From NCBI GenBank assembly GCA_963839475.1, contig CAWIVH010000006.1, positions 1 to 64,000 on the forward strand: 64,000 bases of DNA, given 5' to 3'. The notes under the pieces are model-generated. The model searched no databases. It was not told the DNA's origin and saw only the letters and a program-made list of their open reading frames with translations. Source of the DNA: CAWIVH01 sp963839475. Its GTDB lineage: Bacteria > Acidobacteriota > UBA6911. Below, piece after piece: positions 1 to 7,308 of this stretch; position 1 is the first letter of the stretch; every line of letters starts with the position of its first letter. The position numbers and the translations under genes were made by a program.

Positions 1-83
1 AGCTGTTAGCTGGACTCCGCGACAATCTTGGTTCATAAGTAAAAGCTGTCACCAAACGATTGCGATGCTCCGGAATAGCACCA

Positions 84-311
84 TTATTGGATTCGCAGAA
101 AATCGTCGGGGCTAATGGCCGCTTGTTTGAGAATCGCTCGAAGCGTTCCCTCAGGAAGGTCGCCAGGATGATTCGGAATCGTGGTATAGCGTCCGGTTTC
201 AGGATTAAACCAAATCTCGTGACTGCCAGCCGCATGCCTGCGAAATTCAAAACCCAGCTTTCGCAATATACCTACAACTTCCCGATAACGGTAACCAGCG
301 AGCCGCCCCAA
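84..311 (-). CDS. hicA: HicA-type mRNA interferase toxin
   Basis: A 75-residue HicA/YcfA-family protein. HicA toxins are small double-stranded-RNA-binding-fold ribonucleases that cleave mRNA and are neutralised by HicB. Visible here are the N-terminal helix region (YREVVGILRKLGFEF), the GSHEIWF segment carrying the family's catalytic histidine, and the PNHPGDLPEGTLRAILKQ tail typical of the family. The start is TTG, two bases after the stop of the upstream antitoxin gene, so the pair is probably co-translated. Length is normal for the family. Antitoxin-first order occurs in some hicBA loci. Confidence 0.85.
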   Translation of the reverse strand: MGRLAGYRYREVVGILRKLGFEFRRHAAGSHEIWFNPETGRYTTIPNHPGDLPEGTLRAILKQAAISPDDFLRIQ

Positions 312-313
312 TG

Positions 314-544
314 CTAACCTTCGATGACAACGGCAAAGTCAGATCGTTCCGCGACCGTCGGCAGCGCATCGGCTGCGCCGCCTAGATTATGTTCTTGGAG
401 GAGTTTCCGTGCAACATCGCGCGCGATCTCGAGCGTCTCTGCTACCGTGCGCCCTTGCGCAACCAGTCCCTGAATGTCCTCCGTTGTGGCAAGATAGACG
501 CCTTCCGGGAGTTTCTCAACGTGGAGTTTAATGATGTGTTCCAT
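314..544 (-). CDS. hicB: HicB-like antitoxin
   Basis: A 76-residue partner of the adjacent HicA toxin. The sequence shows the HicB-type N-terminal fold (EGVYLATTEDIQGLVAQGRTVAETLEIARDVARKLL), a degenerate RNase-H-like domain that binds and blocks the toxin. No C-terminal DNA-binding helix-turn-helix is visible, so this is the short HicB type; autoregulation by this protein alone cannot be read from the sequence. It is the first gene of a two-gene minus-strand unit. Confidence 0.8.
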   Translation of the reverse strand: MEHIIKLHVEKLPEGVYLATTEDIQGLVAQGRTVAETLEIARDVARKLLQEHNLGGAADALPTVAERSDFAVVIEG

Positions 545-555
545 ATGGAGAACAG

Positions 556-606
556 GATAACATATTCAGCTATTAGCTGTTAGCTTTTAGCTTTTAGCTC
601 GCTGTC
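556..606. repeat. Family D TTAGCT repeat
   Basis: A short array of TTAGCT units upstream of the hicBA pair. The window begins inside a similar fragment (positions 1-11). The same units recur at 26505-26815, 27829-27963, 30179-30440 and 34480-34637. Confidence 0.7.
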
Positions 607-670
607 GGACGGGGCGACATTCCGGGTTCAGAGGCCCATATAAAGATTAACGGCTAAGAACTATTAACTT

Positions 671-745
671 AAACCGCAAAGGGCGCGAAGAACACAAAGA
701 TCGCAGTGAATCATATCGAACTGAAAACGCAAAGACGCAAAGGGC
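671..745. repeat. Family A element, downstream of higA
   Basis: Two degenerate copies of the AACCGCAAAGGGCGCGAAG-type arm lie between hicB and higA. No coding signal is visible in this gap. Confidence 0.65.
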
Positions 746-753
746 CGACGAGA

Positions 754-1044
754 TCAGATCGACCTGGCCGAGGGGATGCGGCGGTAGTCGGGCTCATTGA
801 CGGCATAGGAGTCCCAAATGTCCACCGCCTGCTGAAGGTTAAGCCAGAACTCCGGACTGTTCCGAAAAACACGCGCCAGACGATGTGCCATGTCCGGCGT
901 CACCGAACGGTGCTCGTTCACGATCTCACTCACCGTGCGCCGCGAAACCCCCAGAAGCACGGCAAGACGCGTCTGCGTAAGATTCGCCTCGGGCAGGAAG
1001 CGATCCCGCAATAGGACGCCCGGAGGGGTAGGACGATCATTCAT
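754..1044 (-). CDS. higA: HigA-family antitoxin, solitary
   Basis: A 96-residue XRE/cro helix-turn-helix protein of the HigA (VapI) type. The N-terminal PPGVLLRDRFLPEANLTQ, the HTH (TQTRLAVLLGVSRRTVSEIV) and the C-terminal FRNSPEFWLNLQQAVDIW are diagnostic of the family. HigA normally represses its own operon and neutralises HigB, which is normally encoded immediately upstream. Here upstream DNA (1045-1150) holds only a family A repeat and no HigB-like reading frame, so this is an orphan antitoxin or a stand-alone regulator. Confidence 0.85.
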   Translation of the reverse strand: MNDRPTPPGVLLRDRFLPEANLTQTRLAVLLGVSRRTVSEIVNEHRSVTPDMAHRLARVFRNSPEFWLNLQQAVDIWDSYAVNEPDYRRIPSARSI

Positions 1045-1045
1045 A

Positions 1046-1080
1046 AAAAAACCGCAAAGACACGAAGACGCGAAGGAGTG
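1046..1080. repeat. Family A element between higA and the aminotransferase gene
   Basis: A single arm ACCGCAAAGACACGAAGACG immediately upstream of higA, filling the place where higB would be expected. Confidence 0.65.
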
Positions 1081-1150
1081 TAACGCGGGAGGTTACAGAG
1101 AAAGGCCTGAAGCCCCCAAAAAGGGGGCCAATTGTCACATGTAAATGGGT

Positions 1151-2302
1151 TTAGCTGATGGGGGCGGAAACGAGGGATTCGATCGCCTTCGACACCCTCG
1201 CCTGCTGCTCCGCCGTCAACTGCGGGAACATCGGGAGAGAGAGGATCTCCGGCGCCACCTTCTCGGTCACCGGGTAGTCCCCTTTCTTGTAACCAAAGGA
1301 GGAATAGGCGTTCTGGAGGTGGAGCGGCACGGGATAATGAAGCGCCGTGCCGATCTTTTCAGCCGCCAGGCTCTTCATCATCTCTTCGCGGTTCGAGACG
1401 CGCACCACAAACAGGTGATAGACGGCCCGGGACCATTCGGGCTCAAAAGGCAGCAACACACCCTCGACGCCGGCAAGCAGCTCCTGGTATCGTGCGGCGG
1501 CTTCGCGGCGCTTCGAGGTCCAGTCGGCCAGGTGGCGGAGCTTGACCCGCAGCAGGCCGCATTGAATCGCGTCGAGCCGGCCATTGTAACCCTCGACCTC
1601 GTGGTAGTACTTCTTCGACTGGCCGTGGTCGCGCAGCATCTTCACCTTCGCGATCAGGGCGGGATCGTGACTCGTCACGGCGCCGCCTTCGCCGCAGGCG
1701 CCCAGGTTCTTGCCGGGGTAGAAGCTGAAACCGGCGGCCTTGCCCATCGACCCGGCCTTGAACCAGCGATTGTGTTTCCGCGAGAAATATTCGGCGCCGT
1801 GCGCCTGGCAGGCGTCCTCGATCACGATCAGGTTGTGTTTCTCAGCGATCTCGAGGATGGCGTCCATGTCGGCCATCTGGCCATAGAGATGGACGGGCAT
1901 CACCGCCTTCACCGGGGCGCCGGGATTGTTTTCGAGGTACTCGCGCAACCTGGCGGGGTCCATGTTGTAGGTCTTCTCATCGATGTCGACGAAGACCGGA
2001 GTGGCGCCGCATTGGGAAATGGCTTCGGTGGTGGCAATGAAGGTATTCGGGACTGTTATAACCAAGTCCCCTTTGCCGATGCCTGTCGCAATCAGCGCAA
2101 AGCGCAGGGCGTCGGTGCCGGAGCTCACGGCAGCGCAGTGGCCGGCTTCGCAGAAGGCGGCGAACTCCTTCTCGAGGCCGTCGACCTCGGGGCCGCCGAT
2201 GAAACGGCCGGTGCGGAAGGCCGTGCGGCATACTTCGAGGAGCTCTTCCTCCAATTCCACATGAGGGGTGACAAGATCAAGAAAAGGGATTTCATTCGTC
2301 AT
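1151..2302 (-). CDS. DegT/DnrJ/EryC1/StrS aminotransferase (WbpE-like)
   Basis: A 383-residue PLP-dependent sugar aminotransferase. The PLP lysine lies in GFSFYPGKNLGACGEGG, and VSSGTDALRFAL and VIEDACQAHGAEY are standard family motifs. These enzymes transfer an amino group from glutamate to a keto-sugar nucleotide. The two genes upstream in the operon are an NAD-dependent sugar dehydrogenase and a hexapeptide acetyltransferase. Together they match the WbpB-WbpD-WbpE set that makes UDP-2,3-diacetamido-2,3-dideoxy-glucuronate, so a 3-keto-uronate substrate is likely; that is inferred from context. It is the last gene of the exopolysaccharide operon, and a 125-bp gap holding a repeat separates it from its neighbour. 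Confidence 0.9.
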   Translation of the reverse strand: MTNEIPFLDLVTPHVELEEELLEVCRTAFRTGRFIGGPEVDGLEKEFAAFCEAGHCAAVSSGTDALRFALIATGIGKGDLVITVPNTFIATTEAISQCGATPVFVDIDEKTYNMDPARLREYLENNPGAPVKAVMPVHLYGQMADMDAILEIAEKHNLIVIEDACQAHGAEYFSRKHNRWFKAGSMGKAAGFSFYPGKNLGACGEGGAVTSHDPALIAKVKMLRDHGQSKKYYHEVEGYNGRLDAIQCGLLRVKLRHLADWTSKRREAAARYQELLAGVEGVLLPFEPEWSRAVYHLFVVRVSNREEMMKSLAAEKIGTALHYPVPLHLQNAYSSFGYKKGDYPVTEKVAPEILSLPMFPQLTAEQQARVSKAIESLVSAPIS

Positions 2303-2312
2303 AAGGGCTCAC

Positions 2313-2390
2313 CTATAAAAATAAACCGCGAAGACGCAAAGAAGAGAGGAAACGGAGCTTCGCCCTTTCAGTTACAGGCGAAAGCCTAGT
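2313..2390. repeat. Family A arm plus GCTTCGCC/GGCGAAAGC hairpin
   Basis: The gap between the acetyltransferase and aminotransferase genes holds an AACCGCGAAGACGCAAAG arm followed by a small inverted repeat (about 2357-2386). A 21-bp stretch at 2356-2376 recurs exactly at 12575-12595, near the start of the same operon. Confidence 0.55.
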
Positions 2391-2427
2391 ATCGCATCGT
2401 TGGGAAGATTGAAAAACATTAACCTTA

Positions 2428-2925
2428 TTATTTGTGGGAGACAGTCTCAGGGACGACATAACGAACCACCCGGCCGGGGTTGCCCACCACCACCGCGTTC
2501 GGGGGAACCGATTTGGTCACCACGCACCCGGCACCCACAATCGCATTCTCGCCGATTTCCAGGTTGGCAAGAATGGTCGCACCCGAGCCGATCGAGGCGC
2601 CCTTGCGGATAAAGGTCGGAGCCACGTGCCAGTCGGCCTCGGTCTGGAGAGCCCCATCCTCGCGGGTCGCGCGGGGATAAAGGTCGTTGATGAACATCAC
2701 ACCGTGGCCGATGAAACAGTTGTCCTCGATGTGCACCCCCTCGCAAATGAAGGTGTGGCTCGAGATCTTGCAGTTGTTGCCCACCGAGGCGTTCTTCTGA
2801 ATCTCGACAAACGCGCCGATCTTGGTGTTGTCGCCGATCGTGCAGCCGTAGAGGTTGATGAACTTCGAGAGCTTGACGTTCTCGCCCAACCTGACATCCG
2901 GAGCAATCGCGTTGTATTCGTTCAT
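2428..2925 (-). CDS. Left-handed beta-helix acyltransferase (WbpD/WlbB-like)
   Basis: A 165-residue hexapeptide-repeat transferase: imperfect [LIV]-G-x-x-x-x repeats run through almost the whole chain (LGENVKLS, IGDNTKIG, VGNNCKIS, IGSGATIL, IGENAIVGAG). The segment GHGVMFINDLYPRA resembles the active-site region of WbpD-type UDP-2-acetamido-3-amino-glucuronate N-acetyltransferases. The predicted role is acetyl-CoA-dependent N-acetylation of the amino sugar formed by the downstream aminotransferase. The start codon overlaps the stop of the dehydrogenase gene as ATGA, showing translational coupling. Confidence 0.85.
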   Translation of the reverse strand: MNEYNAIAPDVRLGENVKLSKFINLYGCTIGDNTKIGAFVEIQKNASVGNNCKISSHTFICEGVHIEDNCFIGHGVMFINDLYPRATREDGALQTEADWHVAPTFIRKGASIGSGATILANLEIGENAIVGAGCVVTKSVPPNAVVVGNPGRVVRYVVPETVSHK

Positions 2926-3927
2926 AAGTAAACCATCCCCCCCTTGGCTTTCAATGACTTGTCGGCCGCCTCCAGGATCCGAACCACGGCCAGACCGGCT
3001 TCCCCATCATTGAAAGGCGTTTCACCCTGTTCCACGCATCTGACGAAATACTGCGCTTCCGACTTCAGCGCTTCCACCTGCTCCAGCCGCGGGGCCCAGA
3101 TGTCGCCCATGCGGTAGTTGACCAGCAGATCGTAGATCCCTTCCCCGTTCACCTTCTTGTTCACGCCATGGTCGTAGATCTTGATCTTCTCATCGGCCTC
3201 GAGATCGTTCCAGACCAGCATCTTTTTTTCCCCGCCGATCAGCGTGGTCCGGACCTTCACCGGCGAAAGCCAGTTGACGTTGAAATGTGCAATCGTGCTC
3301 CCGGGCAGATAGACCGTGATAAAGGCCACGTTGGCATGCTCGCCGATGTGGCTCTCGCCCGTGGCCACCACGGCTTGCGGCTTCTCCGGAAGTATGTAGT
3401 GCATGATCGAAAGATCGTGCGGCGCGAGGTCCCAGATCACGTTGACGTCGGTCTGGAAAAGCCCCAGGTTCACACGCATGGAGTCGTAATAATAAAGCTT
3501 GCCCAGGACGTCGGTATCGATCAGCTCCTTGATCTTGCGGACCGCGGGGGTGAAAAGGAAGGTGTGGTCCACCATGATCCGGAGATTCTTTTTGGCCGCC
3601 AGCTCAATCAGCTCTTCGCCCTGGGCGACGCTGGCGGTAAAAGGCTTTTCGATAAATATATGCTTGCCGCATTCCAGAGCCATCTTGGCCAGCGGGTAGT
3701 GGGTGCCGACCGGAGTAATGATGGCGACGGCATCCATCTTCGGCTGAGGAAAAAAGGTCGTTGGCATTGGCGGTAACGGTAATTCCCGGATTAGCCTTTC
3801 CGGCGCGTTCGCGGGAGCGTGGATTGGGATCGCAGATGAATTTGACGGAGCCGGGGTTGATGGATTGGAAGTTGCGGACGATGTTCGGACCCCAGTACCC
3901 ATAACCAATGACACCCATACCTATCAT
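2922..3927 (-). CDS. Gfo/Idh/MocA sugar-nucleotide dehydrogenase (WbpB-like), frameshifted
   Basis: An NAD-dependent oxidoreductase of about 334 residues once one base is removed. The N-terminal Rossmann fold (MGVIGYGYWGPNIVRNF) is read from 3927 to about 3755. The rest, including HIFIEKPF with the catalytic EKP motif and WDLAPHDLSIMHY, continues in another frame down to 2922. The frames join cleanly if one A is dropped from the A6 run at 3750-3755, giving ANDLFPQPKMDAVAI. Such enzymes oxidise C3 of UDP-N-acetylglucosaminuronate in the Wbp pathway, which fits the next two genes. A homopolymer error is as likely as real inactivation. The stop overlaps the next start as ATGA. Confidence 0.8.
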
Positions 3928-3935
3928 GAGATCAC

Positions 3936-3976
3936 CCTTAAGAAATTAACCGCAAAGGACGCGAAGACACGAAGAA
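3936..3976. repeat. Family A element
   Basis: An arm reading AACCGCAAAGGACGCGAAG fills most of the gap between the sugar transferase and dehydrogenase genes. Confidence 0.65.
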
Positions 3977-3991
3977 TTCGATTTAGATAAA

Positions 3992-5224
3992 CTAGTAGGC
4001 GCCGCGGCCGGTGAGGACCGCGCGGGGGGTGCAAAGCAGGATCTTCAGGTCGAGCAGAAACGACTGCTCGCGGACATACTTCAGGTCGAGCCGGACCATC
4101 TCGTCAAACGTCGTGCGGCTGCGGCCGTAAACCTGCCACAGACCGGTGATTCCGGGCTTCACTTCAATCACGCGCCGCCGGTGCCAGAAGCGGTAGCAGG
4201 CCACTTCGTAAGGCACCGGCGGCCTTGGCCCCACCAGCGACATCTCCCCGCAGAGCACATTGATCAGCTGGGGCAGCTCGTCGAGGCTGCTCTTGCGCAG
4301 AAAACGCCCCAGCGGCGTCACGCGGGGATCGTTGACGATCTTGAAAACCGGCTTATCGGTCGGCTGGACCACCCCGGGATTCCCCTGGTTCCTGGTGATC
4401 AGGTTCTTGACGTACTGCTCGTGGATCTTGGAGCTGTTGTTGAGATACATGCTGCGAAACTTCAGGAACTCGAACTCCTTGCCGAAAAGCCCGAGGCGGC
4501 GCTGACGGAAAAGGACCGGCCCCGGCGAGGTCAGCTTGATCAGTGCCGCGATCGCCAGGAAAACCGGCGAGAGCAGGAGCAGGCCGAACGCCGAGCCGAA
4601 AAGATCGAGGCCCCGCTTCAGGGCGGAGTAGAGCTTTTTCGACCCGTTCTCGACCGCCAGGTCGGGGTAGAGTGTCTCGTCCGACTCGAAGGTCCGGAGC
4701 TTGTCCTCGTTATAATCCTCGGGGAAATAGTGCAACGAAATGTCGACCATCGCGCGATCGGCGGAGATCAGAACCGAATCCAGCGCCTGCTGGGTTTTCT
4801 GGCCCAGGGTCGAACAGATCGTCTCGCGATCGCCGCCCCCCAGCGCCGTGAAGACTACGCCCAGCGCCATCGGGAACCGGTACCAGCCCGGAATGTCGGT
4901 TTCTCTCGTTTGCGAACGGAGGGCGTCGCAAATGTGGCTGATCTGGCCCACGCCGCGCATGCGGAGGAGCCGCTCCATATTCACGACCATCAGGACAAAC
5001 GGGTCGCCGGTACGCTCTGAGCGCTTCCGCTCCAGCGCGAGAAGACGGTTGAACACGGCCTCCGCTTCGAAGCCTTCGCTTTGCTCGGCGGCTTCGGCTG
5101 AGATGCCGAGAGATTCCGGCTTCGCGACCTGGCCGTCAGCCCGGCCGTTGGAAATCGCGGCGTGGTGTTTGCCGTTGGTTTTACCCATGAGAGCGAACAA
5201 CCTGCTGCCATTTATGGTAGACAT
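3992..5224 (-). CDS. Initiating sugar-1-phosphate transferase with degenerate GGDEF-like N-terminus
   Basis: A 410-residue monotopic phosphoglycosyl transferase (bacterial sugar transferase family: WbaP, PglC, EpsE). The C-terminal half has the membrane segment (FGLLLLSPVFLAIAALIKL), the FRQRRLGLFGKEFEFLKFRS region, DELPQLINVLCGEMSLVGPRP, and KPGITGLWQVYGR near the end. It transfers a sugar phosphate from UDP-sugar to undecaprenyl phosphate and starts the repeat unit. Residues about 55-180 look like a worn GGDEF-type domain (LALERKRSERTGDPF...ETDIPGWYRF), with no GGDEF signature; that assignment is inference. It is encoded between the TIGR03790 and dehydrogenase genes. Confidence 0.88.
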   Translation of the reverse strand: MSTINGSRLFALMGKTNGKHHAAISNGRADGQVAKPESLGISAEAAEQSEGFEAEAVFNRLLALERKRSERTGDPFVLMVVNMERLLRMRGVGQISHICDALRSQTRETDIPGWYRFPMALGVVFTALGGGDRETICSTLGQKTQQALDSVLISADRAMVDISLHYFPEDYNEDKLRTFESDETLYPDLAVENGSKKLYSALKRGLDLFGSAFGLLLLSPVFLAIAALIKLTSPGPVLFRQRRLGLFGKEFEFLKFRSMYLNNSSKIHEQYVKNLITRNQGNPGVVQPTDKPVFKIVNDPRVTPLGRFLRKSSLDELPQLINVLCGEMSLVGPRPPVPYEVACYRFWHRRRVIEVKPGITGLWQVYGRSRTTFDEMVRLDLKYVREQSFLLDLKILLCTPRAVLTGRGAY

Positions 5225-5385
5225 TATGCTTCCGCCTTTTAAGGAACAAAATAATCAGGCTATTAAGACAATGGTTCATGAGATAGGGTGGCAGGCTTCG
5301 GTGACCACGCGCATGGCCGGCACCGGGTCGTCCGGCAAATCGGTGTGCCTGGGACAGCAAAGCCTGTCACCATGTTTTACGATTC

Positions 5386-7278
5386 TCACTCGTTCACGGT
5401 TAAGTCGAGGCGGCTTTCGACCGCCCGGCCGTTCTGGAGCGCCGGGGCGAACTTCCAGCGCCGCACGCTCCGCAACGCGGCCTCCCCGAAACCGCGGGGG
5501 CCGCTCACCAGGTCGGCCTTCACGACCTGGCCCATTTCATCAATCAACAGCCGGATCACCACCCCGCCCTGCCGGCCCGGATCGTTTTCGTGGTCGATCG
5601 GGGTCCGGGCAATAATCCGCGCCGGCTGATCCAAAGCAGCCTTTTCGGCCCCGGCTGCCGGCCTGGCCGCGACACCTGCCGAGGCGTTCGAGCCCGAATC
5701 CAATGCCGCCGCCCAGCCTGTGCCGGATTCGCCAGCCGGCACGGGCGCCAGGAGGCGCCTGATCTCCTCTTCATCGGCCAAAAGCCTGCTTTCGGGGGGG
5801 AGTGCTATTTTATACCCGTCAGCCGCCAAAATCTCCAAAGCTTTTTTCCAGCAGGTTTGCGCGAGCTCGCTGTTCCCGGTCTGCCGGTACAGGCTGCCCA
5901 GGGTGGCGAGAACCCAGGCGGGCGGCGCTGCCGACCTGTTCGCCACACCCTGGAGCAGAGAACGGGCTTCGTCGGACTTGCCGCCGCGCAGCAGCAGGTC
6001 AACGTAAAGCGCCGTGGTTTCCATGTCGGGGCGGCTCTTCTGGGCGTAGAGCATGCGGACGTAGGGGGCCGCTTTTTCCGCGGCGCCCAGCTGATTCAGC
6101 CCCAGGCGGGAGAGCTTTTCCAGCGTCTCCGGGGTCTTGCGCCCCAGGTCGAATGACTTCTTGTAGGAGTCGAAGGCGCCGGCAAAATCGCCCTGGCCTT
6201 CGAGAACCTTCGCCTGCAGGAGGTGGCTGTCCATCACCGTGGAGTCCAGTTCGAGGCTCTTCTGAACCAGCGGCAAGGCCGCGTTGGCGTCGCCGCGTTC
6301 ATAGGCAGCCTCGGCTTGCAGCAAAAGCGTCAAGGCTTCCTTGCTCGCAGGATAGCGCTTCGAGAGAAAATCGAGTCGGCGGCGCGAGAGATGCTCGGGC
6401 AGGCCGGTCTCGGCATTCATTCCAGGGCGGTATTCCGCCGCGAGCTTCTTTCTGTCCGGGGCGGGACTGCCCGGAGCCAATGCCAGCGGGTCGCCGATCA
6501 CCACCTGCTTCCAGCCGAGATAGCGGGAAGCGGCGTAAAAAGATTCCGCCAGGTTATAGCCGGCCGCGTAGGCCGGGGTCAGCACCTCGGAGCGGATCGC
6601 CCCGCCCAGGCCGGGATCGGCGATCGATCCGCCGAAGCCCACGGTCCCGGCAGCGGCACTTTTGGAAAAGGACTCCGTGCCGAATTCCGGGAGGAGAGCC
6701 AGCGAGCCGTCACCCGCCGGCTTGAGCGCGCGGTCAACCAGCAGGCCGGCATCTTCGGCGGACGCGCCCGTCAACCGGGTCACGAGGTAGATGTCGTAGC
6801 GGGACCGGATGAAGGGGCGGAAAGGCTCCTTCCGGGTCTCGAGCGTGAAATAGGGATTTTCAACCCGGCCGGGAGCCCCGAGCTGGCCGAAAACCAGGTA
6901 CGGGTAAAGCATCGCAAGCTCGCTGTCGAGCGAGGTCGGGCCGCCCGCGGGGCCGGGAGCGCCCTCCACGATCAAGGGAAGGCCGCGGGTGGTGACGATG
7001 AAAAGGATGCGGTCCTGGAGGCTCTTCGATTTCAGGTGCTGCGCCGCCGGGATGAAGATGTCGCGGTTGAAGACTTCGCGCGAGATGGTCTCGGTTTCCA
7101 CGGTTTTCAGGCGGCAGATATTCGATTCCGGCAGGTTCCGCTTTTCGGCATAGTGACGCGCAATCGCCACGGAATCCGCACTGTTCTCGTTCACCAGGAC
7201 AAGAACATTCTCCACTCCCTGCGCACGCAACATGGCAGGGATCAGAATAACCAGGAGGAAGCGAAGAATATGTTTCAC
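5386..7278 (-). CDS. TIGR03790-type secreted protein with TPR and TonB C-terminal domains
   Basis: A 630-residue protein. A signal peptide (ILRFLLVILIPAMLRAQG) is followed by a domain of about 280 residues resembling the uncharacterised TIGR03790 family (VENVLVLVNENSADSVAIARHYA, ILFIVTTRGLPLIVEG). TPR-like helices run from about 310 to 470, then a proline/alanine-rich linker, and last a TonB C-terminal/periplasmic domain (VVIRLLIDEMGQVVKADLVS...ALRSVRRWKFAPA). No TonB membrane anchor other than the signal is seen. The start is GTG. It sits inside the exopolysaccharide operon, suggesting an envelope role in export or assembly; its biochemical function is unknown. Confidence 0.8.
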   Translation of the reverse strand: MKHILRFLLVILIPAMLRAQGVENVLVLVNENSADSVAIARHYAEKRNLPESNICRLKTVETETISREVFNRDIFIPAAQHLKSKSLQDRILFIVTTRGLPLIVEGAPGPAGGPTSLDSELAMLYPYLVFGQLGAPGRVENPYFTLETRKEPFRPFIRSRYDIYLVTRLTGASAEDAGLLVDRALKPAGDGSLALLPEFGTESFSKSAAAGTVGFGGSIADPGLGGAIRSEVLTPAYAAGYNLAESFYAASRYLGWKQVVIGDPLALAPGSPAPDRKKLAAEYRPGMNAETGLPEHLSRRRLDFLSKRYPASKEALTLLLQAEAAYERGDANAALPLVQKSLELDSTVMDSHLLQAKVLEGQGDFAGAFDSYKKSFDLGRKTPETLEKLSRLGLNQLGAAEKAAPYVRMLYAQKSRPDMETTALYVDLLLRGGKSDEARSLLQGVANRSAAPPAWVLATLGSLYRQTGNSELAQTCWKKALEILAADGYKIALPPESRLLADEEEIRRLLAPVPAGESGTGWAAALDSGSNASAGVAARPAAGAEKAALDQPARIIARTPIDHENDPGRQGGVVIRLLIDEMGQVVKADLVSGPRGFGEAALRSVRRWKFAPALQNGRAVESRLDLTVNE

Positions 7279-7283
7279 CGATA

Positions 7284-7308
7284 TTCGAACCGCGAAGGCG
7301 CGAAGGTT
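7284..7308. repeat. Family A arm
   Basis: A short TCGAACCGCGAAGGCGCGAAGG arm between the kinase and TIGR03790 genes, immediately upstream of the GTG start. Confidence 0.55.
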
